Of a stretch of 64,000 nucleotides of DNA, positions 38,244 to 47,546 are shown piece by piece. The stretch's first letter is position 1, and every line of letters begins with the position of its first letter. The DNA lies in the NCBI RefSeq assembly GCF_001905725.1, contig NZ_LIWB01000002.1, forward strand, positions 543,607-607,606. Reading direction: 5' to 3'. This stretch comes from Streptomyces sp. CB02400. Lineage in GTDB: Bacteria > Actinomycetota > Actinomycetes > Streptomycetales > Streptomycetaceae. The translations under genes were made by a program, and so were the position numbers. The notes below the pieces were generated by a model that did no database searches, was not told the origin of the DNA, and saw only the letters and a program-made list of their open reading frames with translations.

Positions 38244-38294
38244 ATGCGTTTCGGGCTGCTTCTCCTTAGCTGCCGCGGTGAGGGTCCGCAGTAG
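38244..38294 (+). CDS. leuL: leu leader peptide
   Basis: A 16-codon ORF, MRFGLLLLSCRGEGPQ, with four consecutive leucine codons (CTG CTT CTC CTT), ending TAG 79 bp before leuA. Ribosome stalling at the leucine codons when leucyl-tRNA is scarce would influence folding of the downstream RNA. That is the classic attenuation arrangement, and leucine leaders of this kind are known before actinobacterial leuA genes. CTT is a rare codon in this genome type, so two CTT codons may make stalling more sensitive. Confidence 0.8.
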   Translation: MRFGLLLLSCRGEGPQ

Positions 38295-40094
<1,800 letters not shown>

Positions 40095-40115
40095 CCAGCC
40101 GAATCGGCGGTTTGA

Positions 40116-40148
40116 GGCCCCGCTCGCCGGAGATCGGCGGGCGGGGCC
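40116..40148 (+). terminator. Terminator after leuA
   Basis: GGCCCCGC (40116-40123) and GCGGGGCC (40141-40148) flank an inner CGCCG/CGGCG pairing. Confidence 0.7.
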
Positions 40149-40279
40149 CCGTCATATACCGGCCATATATCTGTGATGGTCACGGAAAGGTCTCGTCCTG
40201 GGTACTGACTCCACCTCCTTGATGTGGCTAACATCACGCAAGCGCGGCGACGACGCTGTGGCGGTTATGGAGGTGCGAC

Positions 40280-40981
40280 GTGCTGCCAGGACGGGGACCC
40301 AACGGCCGTGCCGCTGCCACCAGACTGTCGCGCCTGCTGGGCACCCGCACCGCGTGGACGGCCGTCGGTGACGGGGAGTTCTTCTGCCCCGGCTGCGGCG
40401 GCGACCGCAACTACCAGCGGCTGACCGGACACCGCCGCTTCGCCCTCCTCGGCGTGCCCGTGCTGCCGCGCGGCGGGACCGGACCGGTCGTCGAATGCGC
40501 GGCCTGCCGCCGCCACTTCGGCACCGACGTCCTGGACCACCCCACCACCACCCGCTTCTCCGCGATGCTCCGCGACGCCGTCCACACCGTCGCCCTCGCG
40601 GTGCTGGCCGCCGGCGGCACCTGCTCGCGCGCCTCCCTGGAGACGGCCGCGGCCGGGGTGCGCGCCGCCGGCTTCGACGACTGCACGGAGGAGCAGCTCG
40701 CCGCGCTCGTCGAGGCGCTGGAGGCGGACACCGGCCGCTTCACCGGGGAGCCCTGCACGGCGGGCCTGGCGATCGAGCTGCACGAGGCCCTGGACCCCCT
40801 CGCCCCGCACCTCGCCGCGCCGGGCCGCGAGTCGATCCTCCTCCAGGGCGCCCGTATCGCCCTCGCCGACGGCCCCTACATCCCCGCCGAACGCGACGCC
40901 CTGGCCACCGTGGGCGCGGCCCTCACCATCTGCTCGGACGACGTGACCCGCCTGCTGGCGGCGGCACGCACGCCGTCCTGA
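40280..40981 (+). CDS. TerB-family protein with N-terminal zinc ribbon
   Basis: A 233-residue protein. Residues about 35-80 hold two CXXC pairs (CPGC and CAAC), suggesting a zinc ribbon. The C-terminal 140 residues are an all-helical TerB-like domain (LRDAVHTVALAVLAAGGTCS, then ALVEALEADTGRF, then ALADGPYIPAERDALATVGAAL). TerB domains bind metal and occur in tellurite- and stress-response systems. This solitary zinc-ribbon-TerB form is common in streptomycetes and its role is unknown. The start is GTG 40280 with GGAGGTG at 40269-40275. The upstream region has an AT-rich patch with GTGATGGTCAC and ATATACCGGCCATATAT, plausible control sites. Confidence 0.8.
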   Translation: MLPGRGPNGRAAATRLSRLLGTRTAWTAVGDGEFFCPGCGGDRNYQRLTGHRRFALLGVPVLPRGGTGPVVECAACRRHFGTDVLDHPTTTRFSAMLRDAVHTVALAVLAAGGTCSRASLETAAAGVRAAGFDDCTEEQLAALVEALEADTGRFTGEPCTAGLAIELHEALDPLAPHLAAPGRESILLQGARIALADGPYIPAERDALATVGAALTICSDDVTRLLAAARTPS

Positions 40982-41023
40982 TGCGGCGCCGGGACGGCAC
41001 GGGGCGCATCACAGCACGAGGCA

Positions 41024-41569
41024 TCACAGCACGAGGCACATCACCTCGCGGTCCTCACCCGGACCGAAGTAGTCCCGGCGCATTCCCCCGTCGGGCGGCT
41101 CCGGACGGAAGCCCAGGGAACGGTAGAGCAGGATCGCGGCGTCGTTGGCGGGCTCCACGGTCAGCCGGACCCGTTCGGTCCCGCACCGGCGCAGCCGCTC
41201 CAGGACCTCCACCATCAGCTCCCGGCCCAGCCCGTGCCGGCGCCGGTCCTCGGCCACGCACAGACCGAGTATCCAGCTGTCCCGGTGGAACGCCGCGGTG
41301 GCCGCCAGGACGTAGCCGCGAAGCCGGCCGTCACCGTCGTCGAGGACGAGGAGATGACCGGCGGGACCGGCGTACAGGTCGTGGAGCTGCCGCAGCAGGA
41401 ACGCCGGATAGGCGACCTCCCGGAAGACCTCCCCGTCGAGCCGCTGGAGTTCGGGCAGGTCGGACTCCCGTGCCGGCCGCAGCAGCGGGGGCGGTGGTTC
41501 CGGTAGAGGTGTCGGCCGGGTGAGGCGCTGCTCGTGGTCCAGGGCGCGCTCAAGCGGTTCGGCGGTCAT
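41024..41569 (-). CDS. GNAT family N-acetyltransferase
   Basis: A 181-residue acyltransferase. The acetyl-CoA pyrophosphate loop is EDRRRHGLGRELM (R/Q-X-X-G-X-G/A pattern), preceded by GYVLAATAAFHRDSWILGLCV and followed by LTVEPANDAAILLYRSLGF, the standard motif B. The acceptor is unknown. ATG 41569 is preferred with a G-rich stretch upstream; TTG 41602 would add 11 residues. The gene is convergent with the TerB-like gene and divergent from the methyltransferase cassette. Confidence 0.87.
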   Translation of the reverse strand: MTAEPLERALDHEQRLTRPTPLPEPPPPLLRPARESDLPELQRLDGEVFREVAYPAFLLRQLHDLYAGPAGHLLVLDDGDGRLRGYVLAATAAFHRDSWILGLCVAEDRRRHGLGRELMVEVLERLRRCGTERVRLTVEPANDAAILLYRSLGFRPEPPDGGMRRDYFGPGEDREVMCLVL

Positions 41570-41687
41570 GCCACCCCCAGTCGGGACGTGAGACGTCAAC
41601 ACGGCAGCCGTGGCCGCCGTTCACACGAAGGAGGGAATGGGGACCCCGGTGGCGGCCGGTGGCTGCTTCTGGCTAGAGTGAGCGTCC

Positions 41688-41712
41688 AACTCGCCACGTG
41701 CAAGGGCGAGTT
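41688..41712. promoter_or_regulatory. Inverted repeat AACTCGCC-N9-GGCGAGTT upstream of the SCO2525-type cassette
   Basis: Perfect 8-bp arms separated by 9 nt, located 9 bp after TAGAGT (41674-41679), a possible -10. The geometry suits an operator or a 5' UTR hairpin. Apart from this, the 339 bp between the GNAT gene and the methyltransferase contain no convincing gene. Confidence 0.5.
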
Positions 41713-41911
41713 CAGGTGTGACAGGACTGTGCTGGCGTGCGCCTGATGTGCGCCCGGTCACGGCGGACTGGCGTGTTCCTGGCTGTCTCCGCGTGCCGAC
41801 CGGGCTTACCGTGCGAGCACCGGAGCCGCTTCTTCGTCCGCCGACGTCCACTGGGGACTCGTGCGCTGGGCACACGGTCTTGTCCGACACTGAATGGAAC
41901 TTGGCAGGGTG

Positions 41912-42664
41912 ATGATGGATCGCAACGCCGACGCGCCATGGGCGCAGTTCGATCCGGAGGTGTACGTCGACCTCAATTACCGCACCCCGCTCGAGGTCGA
42001 TCTGCTGATCGTGCGGCTCATGCGCGACTATTTCAGCCGCTGCTACGCGCAGGGCGTTCCGGCATCGGTCCGGGGAGTCGACGTGGGCGCCGGCGCGAAT
42101 CTCTATCCGGCCCTTTCCATGCTGCCCTGGTGCGAGAAGGTCCTCCTTCTGGAATACGCGACTCCGAATGTCGAATACCTGGAGAAACAGGCGTCCGGCG
42201 GGGGGTACGACACGGCGTGGGACGCGTTCTGGGACGTACTGGGTGAGGCTCCCGCCTACCGGGACGTCGAGCCGCGGAGCCGGTTCGGCGAGATCGTCCG
42301 GGTGGAACGCGCCAACCTGCTGGACCTCGACGGACAGCGGCGCTGGGACATCGGCACGATGTTCTTCGTCGCCGACTCGATGTCCGAGTGCCCCGACGAG
42401 TTCCGACGGGGAGTGGAGTGCTTCATGGACGCGCTGAACGAGGGCGCGCCCTTCGCCGCCGCGTTCATGAAGGAATCCATCGGATACCAGGTCGGCGCAC
42501 ACAAGTACCCCGCCTACCGGGTCAACGCGGACCGGATCCGGGAGAGCCTGGAACCCTTCGCCGCCGAACTGGAAATCCACGACATGGACCACATGGTGCG
42601 GCCGGGTCACGAGGGAATGATTCTCGCCCTGGGGCGGCGGAATTCGGCGATTGCCACCCCGTAG
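41912..42664 (+). CDS. SCO2525-family SAM-dependent methyltransferase
   Basis: A 250-residue class I methyltransferase. The SAM-binding motif is RGVDVGAGANLYPAL, with an acidic strand end at LLLEYATPNVEYLE. The later DIGTMFFVADSMSECPDEFRRG and AAFMKESIGYQVG segments resemble the NNMT/PNMT/TEMT-type small-molecule methyltransferases, but the acceptor is unknown. I recognise it as the first member of a conserved actinobacterial block (SCO2525-SCO2521). The start could be GTG 41909, ATG 41912 or ATG 41915, with AGGG at 41906-41909; ATG 41894 lacks a ribosome-binding site. The next gene follows after 55 bp on the same strand. Confidence 0.85.
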   Translation: MMDRNADAPWAQFDPEVYVDLNYRTPLEVDLLIVRLMRDYFSRCYAQGVPASVRGVDVGAGANLYPALSMLPWCEKVLLLEYATPNVEYLEKQASGGGYDTAWDAFWDVLGEAPAYRDVEPRSRFGEIVRVERANLLDLDGQRRWDIGTMFFVADSMSECPDEFRRGVECFMDALNEGAPFAAAFMKESIGYQVGAHKYPAYRVNADRIRESLEPFAAELEIHDMDHMVRPGHEGMILALGRRNSAIATP

Positions 42665-42719
42665 GAACGGGGACCATGTCTGAACACAGGGCAACGAGAT
42701 CTGTACGAGGGGTGCGGGG

Positions 42720-44561
42720 ATGCAGATCAAGCCACGGCAGCATCTGCTGGACATCTGGCGGGCCATGGCCCGCCATTCGTTCGACGACGGGAAGCTCGTC
42801 TGGGAGGACACCGACGGGCTGAGCAGCGTCGCCGACGCCGAGCGGCTGCTCTGTCTGCTCTATCCCGCCACCGAGGTCCCCGCGTTCCGCCTCGACCAGC
42901 CCGACACCACCGAACGGGACGTGCTGCGCGCACTGGAGGGGGTCGGCAGCCGGCTGGAGATCCCGCCCAACCTGATCACCGCGCTCTCCCAGTTCATGCG
43001 CAGCCACACCGGCCCCGACGACAGCCCCACCTTCGCCGGCGGACACTACTTCAGGCCGGCCGAACCCCAGCAGAAACTCACCCACGAGCAGTACCAGCTC
43101 GGCGTGGTCGACTCCTACTCCATGTCCGTCACGCTCTGCCTCGCCACGCTCGGATTCCTCAAGGTCTACGAGCCCAGCACCACCCGTCCCGACGTGCGCA
43201 AGGCCCTCGCCGAGCTGAGGGAGGCCACCAACACCCGGCTGACCGCCGCGATGATCAGCCTGCTGCGCTCCTTCACCGTCAACGTCTTCGACGCCGAGTC
43301 CGAACAGGGACAGCGGCTCATCCAGGTCATCGGCCAGGACAGACAGTCCGACCGGGCCGCCCTCCAGCAGTTCTCCCGCCGCTTCCGCCCGCTGCGCGCC
43401 ACGATCATCGAAAGCCTCAGCCGCGGCATCCAGGTCGACGAGAGCATCCGCGACGAGAGCCAGCTCTTCGAGTGCGGCTGGGCCTGGGGCGTGGTCAAGG
43501 ACGCGCCGACCATCACCGACCTGAACGTCCAGGTCCCCGGCCAGCCCGACGGCATCGCCGACCGGCTGCCGTACGTGTACTTCACCGTCATCGCCCTGGA
43601 CGGCATCCAGGACCTGTTCTCCGACCGCACCCTCACCCTGGGACTGCTCGACGCCGACCAGCAGAAACTCGCCGAGGCGTTACGCCTGCGCTGGGAGCTC
43701 AGCCAGCAGTACTGGTCGGCCATCGCCCGGTTCGGCAGCGAGCGCTGGCCCCTGGAGGACCTGCCCTGGCAGACCACCGGACTGCGACTGGAGTCGGAGT
43801 ACTTCTCCCTGACCGTCGCGGCCATCCTCGTGCACGACCTGGTCCGCCGGAAGGCCACCGACGACGACCTCACCCGCACCGTCGCCATCATGGAGCGCCT
43901 GGCCGACCGGGGCCGCGTCACCAGCCGCATGACCAGGAACGACCCGGCCATCGAGCTGCACAACCCGGGCGTCACCATGCCGCTCGCCGGCTCCGAACGG
44001 TCCGGCTCCCCACTGCAGTGGCGGATGACCGACTTCTCGGCCCAGCTCCTCAAGCGGATCATCCAGCTCGCGGAACTCTCCCGGAACATCGACGCACAGG
44101 ACCGGCTGCTCCGCCTGGGCGAGCAGGCGTTCGAGCACCTGTGGAACCGGCGGATCGAGGACGGCGAGGGAGCGGGCCTCTGGGACCACGCGCGGGCCGT
44201 CTACCCGGACTCGCGCGTCAGCGAGCGCCTCTCCTGGAGCATCACCGAGCGCGTCACCGAGTGCCTGGTCGCCGCCCGCAACCTCTACGAACAACAGCCC
44301 ATCCGCAGCCCCGAACTCGCCCAGCTCGCCCGCGACCTGCTCAGCGAGGCCACCCACCTCTTCGGCAAGGAACAGCTGGAGGCCTCCGCGAGCCCCGACG
44401 GAAGCCGGGGCCGGGCCATGCGGAGCATAGAAAGCCGCCTGGACCACGCCCGGAGCCTGGTCGACGACCGGCCCGCGACCGCGTTCGCCCTGGCCCTGCC
44501 CGTGCTCCGGGAACTCGACACCCTGGCCCAGGCCCGAGGCGCGGCCGCCCAGGAGGTGTGA
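42720..44561 (+). CDS. SCO2524-family protein, function unknown
   Basis: A 613-residue, largely helical, soluble protein beginning MQIKPRQHLLDIWRAMARHS. There is no signal peptide, transmembrane segment or recognised enzyme motif. Notable stretches are WEDTDGLSSVADAERLLCLLYP near the start, a central YVYFTVIALDGIQDLFSDRT, and a C-terminal helical tail. In conserved neighbourhoods it always accompanies the P-loop protein encoded next, as I recall. The TGA ends 3 nt before the next GTG, so translation is coupled. A scaffold or substrate-binding role for the cassette ATPase is possible but is inference. Confidence 0.8.
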   Translation: MQIKPRQHLLDIWRAMARHSFDDGKLVWEDTDGLSSVADAERLLCLLYPATEVPAFRLDQPDTTERDVLRALEGVGSRLEIPPNLITALSQFMRSHTGPDDSPTFAGGHYFRPAEPQQKLTHEQYQLGVVDSYSMSVTLCLATLGFLKVYEPSTTRPDVRKALAELREATNTRLTAAMISLLRSFTVNVFDAESEQGQRLIQVIGQDRQSDRAALQQFSRRFRPLRATIIESLSRGIQVDESIRDESQLFECGWAWGVVKDAPTITDLNVQVPGQPDGIADRLPYVYFTVIALDGIQDLFSDRTLTLGLLDADQQKLAEALRLRWELSQQYWSAIARFGSERWPLEDLPWQTTGLRLESEYFSLTVAAILVHDLVRRKATDDDLTRTVAIMERLADRGRVTSRMTRNDPAIELHNPGVTMPLAGSERSGSPLQWRMTDFSAQLLKRIIQLAELSRNIDAQDRLLRLGEQAFEHLWNRRIEDGEGAGLWDHARAVYPDSRVSERLSWSITERVTECLVAARNLYEQQPIRSPELAQLARDLLSEATHLFGKEQLEASASPDGSRGRAMRSIESRLDHARSLVDDRPATAFALALPVLRELDTLAQARGAAAQEV

Positions 44562-44564
44562 GCC

Positions 44565-45482
44565 GTGCTCGTCTTCGCCGCTTCCGACAAAGGAGGCACC
44601 GGCCGTTCGGTGACCAGCGCCAACCTGGCCTACCAGCGTGCCCTCGCCGGCGACCACGTGGCCTACGTCGACTTCGACTTCGGCTCGCCCACCGCCGCCG
44701 CCGTCTTCGACGTACCCGGCGCGATGCGCGGCACCGAGGAACGCGGCCTGCACTCCTACCTGGAGGGCACGGTCACCGAACCGGCCAGGATCGACGTCTG
44801 GCGGCAGACCGAGCACCCCCAACTGCGCGCCCGCCCGAACCAGGCCGGCCGCCTGGTGCTGCTCCCCGGCGACGCCGGCGGCGGCGAGTTCGCCATCGGC
44901 GAGGACGCCCTCGAACGGTGCGTCGACCTCCTGCTGCGGCTGCACGGCGAGTTCGACCTGATCGTCGTCGACCTCAGCGCCGGCCGCAGCTACGCCGTCG
45001 ACATGGCCCTCGCCGCGACCGCCCACCCCCGGATGCGCTACGTCCCGTTCCGCTGGCTGGTCTTCCACCGCTGGACCCGGCAGCACGTGATCGCCGCCGC
45101 CGGACTCGTCCACACGGACCACGGCATCATCAAGGGCGGCGTCGAACGCGGCCACGACGAGGAGGCGCTGCGGGGCGCCGTCCGCTTCGTCCGGGCCGCC
45201 GTACCCGATCCGGACTCGCCGCTGTGGTCCCAGGGCTCGCCCGCCCAGGCCGCCTGGATGCAGTCCTGCGACGAGGCGCTGCGCCGGCTCGCCGCGGAAC
45301 ACCGCATCGGCGACAGCGTGGTGCTCGGCGTCGTACCCCTGGAACCCATCCTGCAGTGGCGCGAACAGCTCATCACCGAAGAGGACGTCCTCTCCACACA
45401 GATCGCCAACAAGGAGACACTGGAGGCGCTGGAGGAGATCGCGCGACGGCTCACCGACGACGACTGCTGGGGGCGGCCATGA
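44565..45482 (+). CDS. SCO2523-family variant P-loop protein (ParA/MinD-like)
   Basis: A 305-residue SIMIBI-class protein. The deviant Walker A is at residues 9-15 as KGGTGRS, where the invariant P-loop lysine of KGGxGKT is arginine (Arg14). The signature lysine at position 9 is kept. AYVDFDFGSPTA (about 33-44) is Walker A'-like, and DLIVVDLSAG (131-140) fits Walker B. ParA/MinD proteins form ATP sandwich dimers and position cargo or activate partners. The K-to-R change may slow or abolish hydrolysis while keeping binding. AGGAGGTG at 44551-44558 gives a strong ribosome-binding site. The stop overlaps the next ATG. Confidence 0.87.
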   Translation: MLVFAASDKGGTGRSVTSANLAYQRALAGDHVAYVDFDFGSPTAAAVFDVPGAMRGTEERGLHSYLEGTVTEPARIDVWRQTEHPQLRARPNQAGRLVLLPGDAGGGEFAIGEDALERCVDLLLRLHGEFDLIVVDLSAGRSYAVDMALAATAHPRMRYVPFRWLVFHRWTRQHVIAAAGLVHTDHGIIKGGVERGHDEEALRGAVRFVRAAVPDPDSPLWSQGSPAQAAWMQSCDEALRRLAAEHRIGDSVVLGVVPLEPILQWREQLITEEDVLSTQIANKETLEALEEIARRLTDDDCWGRP

Positions 45483-46441
45483 CGGAAGCGGTGTTCCGCG
45501 AGACGGCCGCCGAACCACGCACCCAGGCGGTGCCCCTGTCCCACCTCTCCCTGGAACTCGGCCACCTCTACATGGAGGACTTCGAGGCCGGCCCCGGGCA
45601 CCTGCGGCGGCACTTCGAACGCGTACGCCCCTGGGCGGAGGCGGCCCGCGCCACCGCCGCCGCGGCCGGCGGCAAACGCCCCCGGATCAGCACCTGTTTC
45701 CTGATCGACGACTACTTCACCCGCTTCTCCGCCCCCGCCGAAGTCGTCCCCATGCTCCTGGAGGAGGCCGAGCGGGCCGGGCTCGTCGTCGACTACCTGG
45801 CCCGCGAGTCCGGCTGCGCCGTCGCCGGCAAGGTGCCGGTCGCGGAGGCCGTGGCCGGACGGATCGTCGAGGAACCACCGCCCGGCAGCTACGGTCTGCG
45901 CCCCCCGGCCACGCAGACCGGCTGGCTGGCCAACGGCGAGCGCAGCCCCGTCGCACGCGCCCCGCAGGCCATGAAGAAGGCCACCGCCTGGCAGCAGCCG
46001 AAGGAGACCGCCGCCCGCCGCCACTCCGTCTTCCTGGACGTCGAACTCTGGGACGACGGCCCCGACGGACACCGCACCTGGTCCTGCCCCTTCCTCGCCG
46101 CGGTGTGGCAGCTCGCCCGCCTCGGGCTGCTGCGCAACGAGGGCGAGGCCGTCCTCGTACCCCAGCCGCACACCGCGTCCGGCTTCCCCGACGACTGGGA
46201 CGAACTGCCCCCGCTGCTGCGGCTCAACCCCCGCGCGGACCCGTTCGCCGCCTACCGGACCTGCTCGGTGTTGCCCAGCCGGTTCTTACCCGTCGAGCAC
46301 GCCGTCCGCGTGATCCTCGACCAGATCGAGGTCGACCCCGGAGCACTGGCCCAGACCGCCGAACGCTCCGCCCGCGAGAACGCGGCAGTCCCCGACTCGG
46401 TGGCCGACCGCATCTCCTACGTTTTTTACGCGGGGCAGTGA
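45479..46441 (+). CDS. SCO2522-family protein, function unknown
   Basis: A 320-residue soluble protein. Its ATG overlaps the stop of the P-loop gene (ATGA). The N-terminal half contains AVPLSHLSLELGHLYMEDFEAG and a RISTCFLIDDYFTRFSAPAEVVPMLLEEAERAGLVVDYLARESGC segment that looks like alternating strands and helices with acidic residues (FLIDDYF). The C-terminal half contains FLDVELWDDGPDGHRTWSCPFLAAVWQLARLGLL. I recognise it only as a member of the SCO2521-2525 set. No enzyme motif can be named with confidence. Strict coupling to the ATPase suggests equal amounts and perhaps a complex. Confidence 0.8.
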   Translation: MTEAVFRETAAEPRTQAVPLSHLSLELGHLYMEDFEAGPGHLRRHFERVRPWAEAARATAAAAGGKRPRISTCFLIDDYFTRFSAPAEVVPMLLEEAERAGLVVDYLARESGCAVAGKVPVAEAVAGRIVEEPPPGSYGLRPPATQTGWLANGERSPVARAPQAMKKATAWQQPKETAARRHSVFLDVELWDDGPDGHRTWSCPFLAAVWQLARLGLLRNEGEAVLVPQPHTASGFPDDWDELPPLLRLNPRADPFAAYRTCSVLPSRFLPVEHAVRVILDQIEVDPGALAQTAERSARENAAVPDSVADRISYVFYAGQ

Positions 46442-46442
46442 C

Positions 46443-47474
46443 ATGACGCCGGGGGACATGAGGCCGGGGGGCACGACGCCGGGGGAGACGCAGCCGCCCG
46501 TCGTGCTCGCCTGCGGCGAGGTCCGCACCTGCCTGCTGCCCGCCCTGCAGGCCCTCGACAGCCGCGCCGCCGCCCAGCTCCTCGGACTGCGCGCCGACGA
46601 ACGCGTCCTGCTCTCCGAGCGCCCCAACCTCTACGGCCGCTCCCCGGACACCCTCACCGGCGTCGACTGCCCCCTGCCCAGCGCCAACGGTGCCAGGATC
46701 CGCGCCGTCGGCACCGTCGCAGCCCGCGCCTCCCTCACCGAGGGGCGCGTCCTGCAGAGCTCCGCCTACTTCCGTGTCCCCGCCTCCGGCCCCGACCACC
46801 GGCGCCCCTGGGGCCACTACCTCGTACGGCCCGCGACGGTCGAGCCGTTCGGGAAACTGCCGTACGAGGCGGTCGCCCAGGGCCTGCTGAACGGCGGGCG
46901 GCACGGCGAACTCGACGTCGGGCTGATCGCCGACGGACTCCTCACCCGCCTGCTGCGCCACCCCCTGCTCGACCACCGCCCGCCCCTGAAGTCCCGCCCC
47001 ACCCGGCTGCGCTGGGTCGCCCTGCCCGCCGAGCGCGACGAGGGGCCGTCGATCGAGCGGTTCACCCTCGCCGAGGACGAGCTGCGCACCGTACGGCTCC
47101 GCGTCCCCGCCGGCACGCCCGCCGGTGAGATCGCCGGGCTCTGCGACGACCTCGCCCTGCACGACTGGCTGCTCACCACCGTCGTCCGCATCCTGGACGG
47201 CATCCGGCTGGGCGCCGCGGAACCCTCCGCCCGGCCGCGGCCACGGACCGGCGAGAGCCACCCCGCCGTCGTCACGGCGCTGCGGCCCGCCGTCGACCAC
47301 CTGCTGCACCTGTGGATGCCACGGGCCCGCGTCGCGCACGGACTCGCCCCGCTCTGGGAGGCGCTGGAGGACCGCCCCGGCTTCACCCGGCAGTGGCGCA
47401 CCCTGGTGCAGCGCATCCGGGACCAGCTCGCCCTGCACGCGATTCCCCACCGGGAGGCCGAGTTGATTCCCTGA
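46443..47474 (+). CDS. SCO2521-family protein, function unknown
   Basis: A 343-residue soluble protein starting one base after the previous stop. The N-terminal 20 residues are low-complexity (MTPGDMRPGGTTPGETQPP). The body begins VVLACGEVRTCLLPALQALDSRAAAQLLGLR, followed by strand-rich sequence (ARIRAVGTVAARASLTEGRVLQSSAYFRV) and a helical C-terminus (LRPAVDHLLHLWMPRARVAHGLAPLWEALED). No catalytic motif, signal peptide or membrane helix is seen. It is the last of the five recognised cassette families; a sixth gene follows after 72 bp without a terminator. Confidence 0.8.
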   Translation: MTPGDMRPGGTTPGETQPPVVLACGEVRTCLLPALQALDSRAAAQLLGLRADERVLLSERPNLYGRSPDTLTGVDCPLPSANGARIRAVGTVAARASLTEGRVLQSSAYFRVPASGPDHRRPWGHYLVRPATVEPFGKLPYEAVAQGLLNGGRHGELDVGLIADGLLTRLLRHPLLDHRPPLKSRPTRLRWVALPAERDEGPSIERFTLAEDELRTVRLRVPAGTPAGEIAGLCDDLALHDWLLTTVVRILDGIRLGAAEPSARPRPRTGESHPAVVTALRPAVDHLLHLWMPRARVAHGLAPLWEALEDRPGFTRQWRTLVQRIRDQLALHAIPHREAELIP

Positions 47475-47546
47475 CCCCGCGGTTTCGGCCCCACGCACAT
47501 CCCCGCACCCCGATCCGACGCGCATCCCAACGGGGGGAGAAGCGAG

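Noticed and set aside
41718..41912. 64-codon frame ending in a TGATG overlap with the methyltransferase start
   Set aside because: Third codon positions are far less G/C-rich than in neighbouring genes, there is no ribosome-binding site, and the sequence has no domain character. An untranslated leader is more likely.
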